A DNA stretch of 16,703 nt from contig JANBPT010001004.1 of the NCBI GenBank assembly GCA_027575765.1, positions 1-16,703 of the forward strand. The letters are read 5' to 3'. This document shows positions 1 through 10,650 of the stretch, one piece after another. The DNA comes from Tieghemiomyces parasiticus (Eukaryota; Kickxellomycota; Dimargaritomycetes; Dimargaritales; Dimargaritaceae). The notes beneath the pieces were generated by a model. The model was not told the origin of the DNA and searched no databases. It worked only from the letters and a program-made list of their open reading frames with translations. Numbering within the stretch: the stretch's first letter is position 1; every line of letters starts with the position of its first letter. The position numbers and the translations under genes were made by a program.

Positions 1-164
1 ATATATTGTCATCCCAGGTAACGAACTCGCAGTGTTATTAGATATTTTTTTCGCATGCATTTTACACGCAGTCCCTCATTATAAACGACTCACTATCCGA
101 ATTTTAAGGACTAGAATGTACGATGCATACAACCTGCGTAGTATCCTTTAGCTGATTATATATG

Positions 165-183
165 TATATATATATATATATAT
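165..183. repeat. TA dinucleotide microsatellite
   Basis: Uninterrupted TA repeat of 19 nt, preceded by another short TATATAT block at 157-163 separated by one G. It lies in noncoding DNA and is likely length-variable. No function is implied. Confidence 0.9.
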
Positions 184-352
184 CAATACAACGGTGATCA
201 ATAGGTAAAACAACTCGCTGTTGATGGGCAAAACACTGTGGCGTTGCAGTGTCAGTGATGTCACCAAATTGTCAGTCAGATTCCAAATAATTGCCGAGGT
301 TGGATGCAGCGATGCAGCCTCAGTATTATGATTAACTTTTTCTCGGCCGACT

Positions 353-362
353 CCCCCCCCCC
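353..362. repeat. Poly-C homopolymer (10 nt)
   Basis: Ten consecutive C on the plus strand in noncoding DNA, followed by more C-rich sequence. One of four G/C homopolymers of 10-11 nt in this window. Confidence 0.9.
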
Positions 363-714
363 ACCCTAGCCATTTGCCCCAACCCTTAAAGATTTATTCG
401 CCGCTAAGCGTAATACTAAATAGGGATGACAATTTATCCGCTTTGACATTCCCGTCTTTTTCGTCTCCTTAATCCCTCGCGATTCTTCGTATGGCAGCCC
501 TCCAAGTTGATCAGCTTGTTGTTTCAAAGTATAGATTATTATATTATCGATCAGGGGATCCCGGTTCTTTACCAAGTCGTAGTGAAGTATGTTAGGTGGC
601 GACTAGCCAGGCCCGGGGAATGGTAGAATAGGTCGACGGTTCAGTCCTAACCGACCAACGGGTGGTGACGAGTCTTCATGGTTTGCAGGGACAGAGCCTG
701 ACGTTTGGCCACGG

Positions 715-2828
715 CTAAAGCTCTGCCCCCGATGCCATGGCAGCCGCCGATCGCGAGCCGGCCAGCTCGGGAAAGAGTGTGCCCACCAGGAGGTCAATGG
801 TATTAAGCAGGAGATGGCGATTGATAGCCTGCGAGTGAAGCGGATCCAGCAATAGCCGGGCGGTAAAACGGACCTCGTTAGCCGGAGCACCGAGGTTTCT
901 AAGAGCGCCTGTGTAGGTAGAGTCCCAAAGAACACAAATGGCAGAAGTAGCGGCATCAGAGGGGTGTTAGTGAACTTTCTGTGGTCGGCTACTGTCACCT
1001 TTATGGCAGTCAGGGCGCACAGTGATAGCTTACCGGGGAGTACAGCGTCGAGCAGTACCTCAGCGTCACGGCGCAGGGCCTGTCTCTCACGGACAGACTT
1101 AGGGGTCCGGTTCCGTACAAGCTGACCGTCGGGCCAGAGGGCGCGTTGGAAGTCGGCAATGTACCCGGCCAGCTTGATTTCACCCAGTCCACCTTCCACT
1201 TGGTCACGTACAACCTTGTCCAGCGCTACTCCAGCCAGTGTCTCCGCGAGCGGCACGATGTAGTATACAACATGGGCAGTCAACCATCCGTATCGCGTGT
1301 TGAGACAAAGGCACTCACTGGCAAGATCAACCAGGTGACTGAGATAGTAACGCGACGGATAGGTGACCGCGGTACGCCAAGTGGAAGCGGATGGGTCGGT
1401 GCTCTTCTGGCCCGCCCGCGGGGTCGGGGCCGCCCCGCGGTTGCCAGCTGGAAGTGGGGAGGCTACGGCGAAGGTGTAAGTGGCAAAGAACCGGGCGACG
1501 GTCGACCAGACGAGGTAGAGAAGGAGGTAGCAGATATACGCAATGAGGCTAAGAGTGCGCATGGTGGTGCGGTAGGCGGTGCGGACAGGTTGCCACCGGG
1601 CCGGTGGCAATGATGGCGATGGTGGAGTCTCGGGTAACGGAGCCACCTCGGATTCAGCCGCTTCCCCGCTCTGCGTCGTGGTTACCGCCGGTGCGGGCTC
1701 TAATAAGTCGCAGGTGGGCCGGCCCGCTGGGCCATTAGAGTGGAAGGCCGCAGGTGGCGCGATGGTCCGGCGACCTTGGATACTAGTGCTCTGAGCTTCA
1801 CGCAGTTGGTCCTCCACCGACACCAAACTCACGGCCGCGTAGGGAGACACATTCCGTAGCATCGGGGCGCCGTGCTGAGCAGCGAGTCCGTGATTAACAG
1901 AGCTCGTACCGTTCCCCGCCGCGGCCGACCAAGGGTTCCGATGGCGAAGGGTGGCCCACTGGGCTGGGTACCGCTTGCGCCAGGCCTCAAGCGCTGTGGC
2001 TGACCGAAGTGAGCCGGCCAACCCGAGAGGGCCTCCCGGTGGCGGCGCCGGCCGGAAACCACCTCGGGTCCGCGGCACTGAGGTCGGTGCGAGGGGAGTA
2101 GACGTGGCGGCAGCGGCAGTGCCCAAGTAATCCAGGGCCAGCTCTACAATCAAGGCGTGCAGCGTGGACGGATCGCTGAGGCTATCTACTAAGGCACGCC
2201 ACACCACATTGGTCACGATCTCGCGGACGAGGTACCGTACGCTGGGCGTGTCACGGTCCTCGCGGGGGAGCAGCAACGGGAGCAACCGGTCGGTCAGGCG
2301 GCGAAAGTAGCGGAGTTCAGTGAGTGGGCGGTCCAGCGCCGGGTGGGACTGCAAGGCGTGGAACACGTCGGCGGCTGTCCGCCCATTAGCTTCGACGGCG
2401 GCCTGTCCGTCGCGACGACCAGTTCCACTGCTAGGGTGATGGGCCGTGGGCATGCCAGTACTAGCCCCGCCGGCCCCGCCGTAGACGGTACCGACCTTCG
2501 CCATGCACTGGCGGTAGTCACGGTAGTGGGCTTTTACCAGGGCACCAACGCGAATGACTAGAAAGTCTGACCATGCCACCCTGTGGCTACGGTGCTCGAC
2601 TTCCCGCAGAACCGCGCCGAGCACCCGCTGGATTTCGGTGCCGAGGTCGGTGTCGTCTGTAATGTCGTGGTACCAGCCGTAGAGAAAATCCCGTAGGATG
2701 AGCGTCACGAGGTTCTGGAGGGCACGGTTAAGTATCGGGCGACCCGGAAGTAGAGGTGGCGCAGGCGGTGGGGTCGGTGGGGTGACGGGCGCCGGGGTTG
2801 CTGCCGGTGGCGCGACCGACGGGGCCAT
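715..2828 (-). CDS. PXA domain / sorting nexin C-terminal domain membrane protein
   Basis: Model: complement(join(715..908,1034..2828)), 662 aa. The ATG at 2828 is chosen for its good context (CCAGCCATGG); the frame stays open upstream but lacks protein character. After a Pro/Ala-rich start, residues about 30-235 match a PXA domain (LRDFLYGWYHDI, ending in VREIVTNVVWRALVDSLSDP). Residues about 240-415 are low-complexity, a hydrophobic segment lies at about 424-456, and about 500-650 resembles Nexin_C (YIADFQRALWPDG). The intron (125 nt, GTAAGC...ACACAG, CACTAAC branch at 966-972) is decisive: read through, the end is nonsense, whereas spliced it gives AINRHLLLNTIDLLVGTLFP, the expected end of Nexin_C. 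No PX or RGS domain is present, unlike Mdm1/SNX13. PXA proteins work in endosome/vacuole or ER contact traffic; the exact role here is inferred only. Confidence 0.85.
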
Positions 2829-3363
2829 GGCTGGAAATGGAAAAGTAACGGTATTGTTACGTGTTAGGGAAAGTGGTAGGGGGGGAGGTTTGGCTGGACA
2901 AACATGAGAGTCGGGGTTGTGATGCCAATGGGGAAGGGTAAAGTTACCACAGGCGAGTGTGTGGGTGTGCTTGTGGGTAGCCAAGCAAAATATGGGCCGG
3001 CTGGGAACAGGTGCAGAGATATCGCATGCACAATGGAAAGCCCAAGCCAAGGTAGTCTCCAGCCATTGTGTTGGTTAGGCGAGCTCGATGCCTGACTAGC
3101 TAAATTGGAGCGGTAGAGGAATTAGCGGGGAGCGTAGGGAAGCGGAGTTTAAACTTGTATATTTCCCTCGGCGTAAATCCTCACGCCATTTCCATCCCCC
3201 TCCTCTACCCAGTCCGGTCGGATCTCTGTTGACCCCCCGCAACATGGATAGTCCCGTCTTCTCAGCGCCAAACAGGTCAATACGTGGGACATGGATGAGA
3301 GGATTTAAATATTACTACAGGCAGGTATAAAAATAAAACGAAACGTCCGCACCAACCCATGCG
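2829..3363 (-). promoter_or_regulatory. Intergenic: leader/promoter of the PXA gene and 3' flank of SPT3
   Basis: Both flanking genes read leftward, so this 535-bp gap must hold the end of SPT3 and the promoter of the PXA gene. Just after the SPT3 stop, the minus strand is T-rich (TTTTATTTTTATACC near 3325-3340) and then AT-rich, as expected for a fungal 3' end, but AATAAA is absent. A weak TATA-like AAATATAC lies near 3160. A probable leader intron sits at 2831-2947. No further gene is seen. Confidence 0.5.
2831..2947 (-). other. Probable 5'-UTR intron of the PXA gene
   Basis: Reading on the minus strand, a donor GTAACT at 2947 is followed by a branch-like CCCTAAC (complement of 2863-2868, about 32 nt before the acceptor), a T-rich tract and TTTCCAG ending at 2831. 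The acceptor lies two bases before the ATG at 2828. The size (117 nt) matches the 116-194 nt introns elsewhere in the window. The acceptor and branch are convincing; the donor is weaker and another upstream GT could be used. Confidence 0.5.
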
Positions 3364-4917
3364 TCAAATTAGTGACACCTGTGACCGTGCGAGCCCGGCA
3401 CGGAAATTACGAATAGGCTGGCGGCTGTTCTGCACGCGACGGAAGGCCTCGAGGATGTGGGCCGGCCGGAGCGGGGTGCGTTCAGAAGGAGGTGGAGAAA
3501 AGATGCCGCAGCCGCTGCTCCCGCGGAACCCGGCAGCACCATCGCCGGCCGAGCCTGCGGTGTCCTGGTGCGCTGGCGTGGGCGCCCCCGACCGGCGTTC
3601 CTGTTCCTCCTGGGCCACCTTGATGTCGAGGCTCATCTCTGTGAGTTTGGAAACCATCTCGAAGGTGAGGAACCCCAGGATGTCCATGATGTCGTCGTTT
3701 GGCTTCATGTCAATGTAGGTTGACATGTTGGCCCAGTCCCGGAACTTCTTGGCGCGGCGGTAGGTAAAGGATGCCTGGCGACATTCCGAGTAGTGCTCGT
3801 ATTCAGCGCGCGTCATGGCCCGCGTAACGTCATCGGCGCGCTATAATCGGGGGTAGGGGGGGGGGGTGCGGGTGCGGTGGACCGGAAGGCGTCAGAATGA
3901 ATGCACATTCACCTCTTTACTTGGACAAGTCGACCACGCTAGTTCATGATATTTACCTTGAGCCTCATCTGGGCATCGTCCTGCTGGTCCGCGTTATCCT
4001 CCTCGTCTTCCGAGTCGTCCTGTTGAGCCTCGGGAAAAGCATGGACAAACTCCCAGCATAGCTTGACCCGGGCCTTGCCCTTTTTATCTTGCTTTTCGGC
4101 TGGAGGTAGTGAAGTATAGGGTGTGGGTGATGCAAAATGTATAGCGTGCGGAAGAGAGGGTCCGGTTCAGTTTCCGTCTATCAACGACGACGTGGCCTCT
4201 GCTAAATGCATCGCAGTACTACTCTAGGGACCATGTTACTCACCGGTGGTCTCCTCTTCGAGTAATTCCTCGCCGGCTTCCGGGGCGCCGCTGTCTTTGA
4301 CGTTCTTCCGTACGTCCTTCCAGTTGAGGTAGGTCTTGAGACGGCTCACCTTGCTCCGGTCGTGCCGGATCAAGAAGATGAGGTCTTCTGGCGCCATGCT
4401 CCGTGACCCGCGCGACTGCGCGAGGGCGGCGCCCATAATTATCTGAACGGCAAAGGCATCCGTCGCGTCGGTCGAAAGATTGAGTAGTTAGACCGGGTTT
4501 GATAGGCAGTGAAAGTAGTGGAGCGCTAGGCAGCTAGCTACAGACAACGTGCCGCCATGTCCCGTCAAACATACTTCTGACTTACAATGTCAATGACCTG
4601 AGATCGTACGATATCCTCGACGGCGCAGGCCGTTTCGATAAGCGGCTCCGAAATCTCCCCAAACACAAACATCATTTGCTGGATTTCGGATATATACTTG
4701 TATTTGGTCTGGCTCGGCGGTAGAGTCGGTGGACGCGGAGGGAGGTTGGAGATGGTGAGCCACAGGCGACCAAGCAATGCCAACGGAAATGGCCCCCCCT
4801 TCAAGCTAACCAACTTGGCGGTTGTAGGCAACAGGGCCCCTGCGCCAATCTCATGGCCCAGTCCCATCCGACAAGGGCCTCGGGGCCTACCTTGTCATAT
4901 TTTTCCAGACGACTCAT
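3364..4917 (-). CDS. SPT3: SAGA histone-fold subunit Spt3
   Basis: Model: complement(join(3364..3840,3957..4099,4244..4442,4586..4708,4891..4917)), 322 aa, close to yeast and human Spt3. Exon 1 encodes nine residues (MSRLEKYDK). The four introns are 182, 143, 144 and 116 nt, with donors GTAGGC, GTAAGT, GTGAGT and GTAAAT, and all junctions keep frame. The first histone fold begins [16 protein letters not shown] and continues through [18 protein letters not shown] and [12 protein letters not shown]. An acidic linker ([15 protein letters not shown]) follows. The second histone fold lies near residues 205-245 ([38 protein letters not shown]). The end ([16 protein letters not shown]) resembles the conserved Spt3 tail. 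Spt3 has two histone folds in one chain and sits in SAGA, where it helps deliver TBP to promoters in the nucleus. The insert at about 250-290 is low-complexity. Confidence 0.93.
3856..3866. repeat. Poly-G homopolymer (11 nt) inside SPT3 intron 4
   Basis: Eleven G on the plus strand, so eleven C in the SPT3 transcript, about 15 nt before the intron 4 acceptor (TTATAG). It occupies the position of the polypyrimidine tract, which is normally T-rich. Confidence 0.9.
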
Positions 4918-5375
4918 GGTGGTGACGTTACGAGCGGAGTAACCAGAGTTGGTGTCTGGGGCGAGGGTAGTAGTGAATTGTAATAGTGCAATGGAAAATG
5001 GGAAAAGTATAAAGGGCTTAATGGGTCGATGCCTAGGAGCGCATTGCCGCAAGGAATTCACGAATAGGGGGGAGGGGTTAGCAGGCCAACGGGCGCGCTT
5101 CCTTCCTCTTGGGCCATTGGCTTGAGTAAGCCACTTACATGTATACATTGCATCACTGGTTCTTTGCTGGTCTAGTGCGAACCATTAATGTGACTGGCGC
5201 GCGGGCAGTTCCTTCGCCTTTGAGATTCTCACCCTTCCCCTTCTTTCCTTAGTGATTTACTGCTGCTATAGACAGATAATCGCTTGGCAAGTACAGGTTT
5301 ACACGAGGTTTATTATAGCTGCATACTAGATAGGTTACCAAGGAAGGCCAGGAAACAGCTCTTCCGTTGTCCCAC
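4918..5375 (-). promoter_or_regulatory. Intergenic: SPT3 promoter and RAD26 3' flank
   Basis: The SPT3 ATG has a favourable context (CACCACCATG). A bZIP/CRE-like TGACGTTA on the plus strand (TAACGTCA in the gene's sense) lies at 4923-4930, only 6 nt before the ATG, so it is in the leader and may be coincidental. The right part is the RAD26 3' flank with an AATAAA at 5309-5314. No other gene is supportable. Confidence 0.5.
5309..5314 (-). terminator. Canonical polyadenylation signal of RAD26
   Basis: AATAAA on the minus strand (TTTATT on plus), about 60 nt downstream of the RAD26 stop codon at 5376-5378, in a locally A/T-rich stretch (CTATAATAAACC). Distance and strand fit a cleavage and polyadenylation signal. 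Confidence 0.6.
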
Positions 5376-8300
5376 TCAATTGAACTCGGAGCGTAGGACC
5401 CAACTGCCTCGCGTCGACGTGCCCTCGCCGTGTCGAAAGTCGGCGATTTCCTTGAGCAACTTGCGAAACAGCACAATCTCCTGTGGGCTCATTTTGATCT
5501 GGTAGTGGGCCACGATATCGCCGCTGGACGCGCTGCCGCCAACTGAGGCGAGGTAATCCCGTAGTTTGCCGAGGATAACTGGTGCTGAGTCCCGGGCAAA
5601 GTCCAGCCGGTCAGTACCATTTAGAGAGGCTGGCCCAGCACCGACGTGGGCAGTTGAGGACGAGGTCGACGGCGTTGGCGCCCCGGGCGCTTGTGAAGTA
5701 AGGTAGGCTAATGATCGAAGATGTGGCACAAAAAGTTACACCCAGACAAGGTGGGTAAATAGGCACAGGGGGAGGAGCGGTGGTTAGCCAAGCAATCAAA
5801 CTATACCTGTCACTAACGGTTCAGTGTTCCCCTCCCAGCGGATCGCCAGTAGCTCTCTGCACGCCTGTAAATCCAACTTACCGGCACCGTTGGAACCTTG
5901 CGCGTCGCGACGCCAGAATCCGCCGGTGGGGCCCGACGCCGGGGCTGCGGAGGGTCGGAAAGCGGGTAGGGGTACCTCATGCGAGTCGTCCTGTTTGCCG
6001 AACCGACTCACGCGGAACGTTGACGCGCGACCGGTCTGTGCGGACGATTCCGCCAGCGTCGTCTGGCGTAATTTCAGTCCAGCCAGGAGCGCCCCGGATC
6101 CTGTTGGGCGGCCAGCATTCTCCCGCAGGATGGGCGGTGCGGCCAGATCGGCAACTCGGGGCCGTTCGAAGGCGGGCGGTACATTCGATGGCCGCGTTGG
6201 CGCGGGGGAATTGTAGGCTGGTTCTGACCGGTTAGCCAGCTGAGTCCCCGATTGGTCAAATCGGCGCGTGGCGCCAAACCGCGGAGGAGGTACGGGCGCC
6301 CCCGCTGCCCCTGAGAACCCCGTCCAAGTTGGCACCGACACGTCCGTGTTTCCACGTGCCTGCCGGGACCGCTTCAGCGCCGCTGCGGCCTCGTCAGCAA
6401 TTCGAGAGGCCTCTTGCTCTACCAATATGTCTTCCTGGTGGCTGCCCTCCAGGATCGCATCATGGCGCACGGCTGTCTTTAGCCCAGTCATTTCGAATAG
6501 GTGATCGAGTACGTTCGCATCCTGTGTCTCGGTGTCCAGGTGGGATGGGTCCTCCGCGGTTTGCCTGGCAGTGACATGTGGAGAAGGGTAGGATACGGCA
6601 ATGCAATTCGGGCGGTGAGTCCGTTGGTCGCACGTGCAGGGTCCGCCGCGTAGTTATTACTGAGGGTATGCCCAGGTCAGCCCCAGCGAGAACTTCCACC
6701 CATCATACTTACAGTGGTGCCACGTTGGCGACTTGGTCGGAATTGCGAATGGCCTCCGTTTCCTGATCAACGTCGTCTTGGGCGGTCGGCCTCTTTCCGT
6801 TTCGTTTCGCCTGAGTCGTCGCGGCAGCCTGGGATACCTCGGTACCCTGAAAGATACTCCCCGTCTCGGTCCCGGTCCCGCCTTCGGACCCCAAACTGAA
6901 CAAGTCCCTTAGGTCAGTCGACTTGAAGAACCGTTTCTGCTTGGGGTCCTTTAAAATCTTGCTCGTCAGAAACTGCTTGTAAATTTGCCGGTGGTAGATC
7001 TTCTCCTCAATGGTCCCGGCGGTCATAAGGCGGTAAATGGCCACGGCTCGCTTCTGGCCCAGCCGCCAGGCGCGCTCGCGGGCCTGGGTGTCGGTCGACG
7101 GGTTCCAGTCCGGATCAAAAATAATGACGCGGTCGGCACCCGTGAGGTTGGTACCCAGCCCACCTACCTTGGTGGTGAGCAGGAACAGGAAGATACCGGA
7201 GTCCCTGTTGAACTGGTCCAGGAGGGCCGCCCGTTTCTGGATAGGCGTCGTGCCGTCCATCCGTAGGTACGAGATGACCTTACCCGCGGGATTAGACGGG
7301 TTGGACCCCCGGAAACGCATCTTGCGTACCATGGTCTCCAAGAGGTTGAGCATCTGGCGGGTCTGCGAGAAGAGCAGGACCCGGTGGCCCTGCGGTTCCC
7401 ATAGCTCCAGCAGGTGCTTGACTACCAGCATCTTGCCCGACTCGTGGTAGTCGCCAAAGCCAGGGTCATCGGGACCTCGCAGAGGACCGGCCAGGGTAGT
7501 GGGGTTGGCCGGGGGCGGCGCGACAGCTCGACCGTGATTTTGCCGGCCTGATTCCCCGGAACGCGGTGGTTTCCGGGGGTCCCCGGACGCCGATTTGCCC
7601 GCATCGCCCCAGTTCAAAGGGTAGGTCGTTGCATCCTCATCACTATGGTCAGTCGCCGTATCAGCCTTCGCCGACGACTTGGGCAGCAGTAATAAGTCCG
7701 GGTGGTTGCAGATCTTGCGTACGATATCAATGCCAAACAGGACCTGGCGCCGCCCTTCGAAGATACTGGCCATCTCGGCCGATTTAAGAAATATCTCGTA
7801 GGCTTGTCGTTGTTTCGGCGTGAGGTTGCAAAACAGGACCTGCTCCTGCTTGTGCGGGAGGTCACGGGCCACGTCTACCTTGAGGCGGCGTAGGAGGTAA
7901 GGGTTGATGAGGTCACGCAAGATACAGGCACACTTGTAGGCGGTCTGAACCTGATAGTTGTTGGCATTGGCGAACCCACCCACGCTAATGGGCGCCGCAA
8001 ACTGCTCCTGGAACACCGGAAGGGTGCCCAGGCGGCCAGGGTAGACAAAATCAAAGGCCGACCACAAGTCCACAAGGCCGTTCTGCACGATCGTGCCTGA
8101 TAAGATGATGCGGTGCGGGGTACGTAGGCGTTTGCAAGTCAGGGTGATCTCGGCGTCCGGATTACGGATCTTATGTCCCTCGTCCAGCACGACGTAGCCC
8201 CAGGTGCGGCCCAATATTGCCCGCCGGTGGATCCGGACCCCGGCGTACGTGGTGACGACGATGTGGCCGCCGCGGAAGATGGTGCGGACAATATCCTCGG

Positions 8301-9944
8301 CCCAGGGCTGGGTCGTGGCGCGCGTCGACTTGGTAACCACGGCCCCCCGCCGCTTGCGCTTTCGGCCCTGTAACTGCTCGGCTAACTGGAAGGCATCCTC
8401 CTCGTCGGCTTCCGAATCGAAGTCGTTATCCCCGTCACCTGCGAGCCGGCCGGACGATCCACCAGCAGTATCCCTGCCACTTCCCGTAGCGTGTAGCACG
8501 GCGACTTGGAGAGGCGCCCACCACGTATGCAGTTCCTTCACCCACTGCTTCATGATGGTGGCCGGGCATACGATGAGTGACGGCAAGGGTAACCGCTCGC
8601 GCTCGCCTTCAGGGTTGACGCGGGACCGAGTGAGTAAACCTGAGTAGTACAGAGCGGCCAGGAACGAGCTGATCTGGACCGTCTTGCCCAGGCCCATTTC
8701 GTCGCCGATTATCCCGCCCACCTTCTGGGTGTGCAGTTCCCAGAGCCAGCGGAGGCAGGTCTTCTGATAGTCAAAGAGGCGGCCGTGGATGTCGCCCGGC
8801 ACCCGTAACCGCTGCGACAGGTGGATGTCTGGGATGGTCGGATGGGGCATGAAGGCTTCATGGTCGAGGTCAGGTAAATCGTCCATGGCCTCCGGGTTGG
8901 AATCCTTAAGGGCGGCTACCCGGGCGGCCCGCCGACGTTTGGCCCAGCGCCGCACGCGCGTCTGGCAACAACGAAAGGACGGGGGTCGAAGTGATCCGAA
9001 GGGGACGCAGGGAGGCCGTTAGCAAACTGGAGCTTGAAAGGACAGATCAAAGTGTATTGGGGAAAGCCCGGTCAACGCCGGGGCACTTACCTGATAGAAC
9101 ACCAGATCGCCGTCGTCCCTGTATGCTGTCGAGTCGCCCATGGGACCCTCGTCCCCACTAGACACGTCGCTGCCGTCAGAGTCGGGAACAAAGTTATCCA
9201 CAGGCCCTGCGGCGGTGTCATCGATCGTGGTCTCTTCAGAAGGCAGGTCATCGGCGGCGGCAAAGGGTGTGATTTTTCCCGTGCGGATGAGGCGCTCCCG
9301 CTCCGTCTCACTACCGCCAGCCGAAACCGACCCGACGCCCAGAACGTCCGCCGCGGCCCCGGTCTGCGTGTGACCCGCGAGTCGCTCCTGGATGTCGGCC
9401 TGGTCCTGCTGGACTTGAGTTAGCTTAGCCTCCAGTCTATCCAGCAACTTCTCCTGGCTGCCACGCTGCAGGGCATTACGACTGCGTTCCATCTTGTCGA
9501 GCGTGGCTGTGATTTGCGCTTGCAGCTGGCTGTGGCACGGCGGGGAGTGGTAGTAGGTGGTAGGCGTACATGAGTTATTTATGCTGGGCTAGACTGAGGA
9601 GATTCCGTCAGGTTGGCGGGTCCACTCGCGGCAGTCAGACTGACGGGTGAAGGGAATGGAGTCCGCGCCGAGCCCTCCCCCCTCCCTTTGACTTGTAGGG
9701 TCCACTACTTCCGTGCTTATTACCTTTCGGCCTTGCGGGCCCGATCGAGCCGTCGCTCCTCATTGGCAATGTCTTTCTCCCGAAGGGCAGCGTCGGCCTG
9801 GCGCATGACGTCTTCCTCCAAGGTGTTCTGGTCGACGATGGCCTGAACGCCCAGGAGGTTCGACAGCGGCTCGGCAGGGACCTGGTCGCCTGGCAACTGC
9901 GCCGGTACGGGCGAACCCTCCTCTCTCCTCACCGGCGAAGACAT
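5376..9944 (-). CDS. RAD26: CSB/Rad26-type Snf2 ATPase, transcription-coupled repair
   Basis: Model: complement(join(5376..5707,5807..6564,6713..8961,9091..9529,9724..9944)), 1332 aa. Introns are 194, 129, 148 and about 99 nt. The first ATG (9944) is used. Residues 29-50 (LLGVQAIVDQNTLEEDV) match the CSB leucine latch, followed by a coiled coil. Exon 3 carries the Snf2 core: GDEMGLGKT (about 306), the CSB-type DEGH box (about 480, LDEGHKIRN), SGT (about 508), LLFSQT, and QARERAWRLGQ (about 846). Two low-complexity inserts interrupt it: an acidic then basic loop at about 387-440 with RKRKRR, and one at about 654-725. Exon 4 has the conserved HLFEMTGLKTAVRHDAI. The last about 70 residues (KLRDYLASVGG...ADFRHGEG...) are the C-terminal winged helix. 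CSB/Rad26 binds stalled RNA polymerase II and starts transcription-coupled repair. The last intron's donor is uncertain (5806 or 5881). Homology alone does not separate ERCC6 from ERCC6L2, but latch, DEGH and winged helix favour CSB. Confidence 0.93.
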
Positions 9945-10650
9945 GGCAGGGCGGAAGGGGTTCGGGTGTAGGGCCAAACGTAATCAATGGGCACCCAACC
10001 GGAACTGGGCGGTCAGTATCTGCTATCTCAGGCTGGTTAAAAGCAAACGGTCGTTGGTACGTTGCTACAGACAAAAAAAGAAGTCCAAGTGCAAATGTGG
10101 GTTGGCGCGGCAGTGAGCTGTAGAGGGTGCTAAGCCAGCGTAACTGTCAGGTAGGGCTGGAGAAAGGGACGCGACTGCGGCGGCAGTTAGTGAGGTGGGT
10201 AGAATAATTGCGCAGCAAAGACTGGTAGGTCAGGCGCCGATCGCCACTCGAGACAACCAGCCGCCATCTGCTCCTCCCATTGGGTGCATCCGCCCAGTCA
10301 CGTAGGCAGCGGAAGCCGTGATAACCCTGGATTTAGGTTTCCACGCTTGCTATCATCCCTCGGGTTATCCGCCCCTCAAGCTGATTTATCGAATCCAGAT
10401 GACGTAACGTAGGCTTGTGTCACATGATTTCAGCTTCAGCACGTGTAGCCGCACTAATGCTTGCAAAGTGAAGCGACCCCCCCCCCTCTTAGTCTTTGCA
10501 TAAAGTAACGTTGATCCACTGTGTTTACCAAATGAGGCGTAATCGCCATCATAGCCAAGGGACTGGGATAGAGGTACCTATAGTCTCATTGTTTATGCGG
10601 CCCTGTGCCCTTATATAAAAAAATCGCGTGTTACGCTCAACATAATGTAC
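9945..10650 (-). promoter_or_regulatory. Intergenic: RAD26 promoter and DUF2358-gene 3' flank
   Basis: A 706-bp gap between two leftward genes. On the minus strand no ATG occurs in the roughly 130 nt before the RAD26 start, which supports that start. A CCAAT-like element (minus-strand CACCCAATGG, near 10275-10285), a bZIP-like TGACGTAA at 10400-10407 and an E-box CACGTG at 10440-10445 are visible but untested. A TATATAAAAAAAT stretch near 10612-10623 is likely the 3' end of the upstream gene. No coding region is recognised. Confidence 0.5.
10477..10486. repeat. Poly-C homopolymer (10 nt)
   Basis: Ten consecutive C on the plus strand in the gap between RAD26 and the DUF2358-like gene. Confidence 0.9.

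Larger units (their letters stand above)
1..714. other. Intergenic, AT-rich left flank; no gene seen
   Basis: No open frame here has recognisable protein character. The longest, on the minus strand at 366-575, is 69 codons, shows no known motif and ends in low-complexity sequence. The stretch lies downstream of the PXA/Nexin_C gene, which reads leftward, so its right part should be that gene's 3' UTR. I see no canonical AATAAA on the minus strand, though A/T-rich elements occur around 535-550. The left part holds a TA microsatellite and a run of ten C. A neighbouring gene may begin off the left edge. Confidence 0.6.

Noticed and set aside
1146..1613. Plus-strand 155-codon frame opposite the PXA gene
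   Set aside because: It is the antisense of a conserved coding region (Nexin_C and transmembrane part) and encodes no recognisable protein.
5796..6491. A separate 231-codon gene downstream of the Snf2 core
   Set aside because: It begins in mid-exon of RAD26; the upstream codons in the same frame and the conserved HLFEMTGLKTAVRHD motif show it is RAD26 exon 4.
9019..9492. A separate small coiled-coil gene upstream of the Snf2 core
   Set aside because: Splice sites at 9529 and 9091 join it in frame to the leucine-latch exon and the ATPase exon, giving the usual CSB N-terminal layout.
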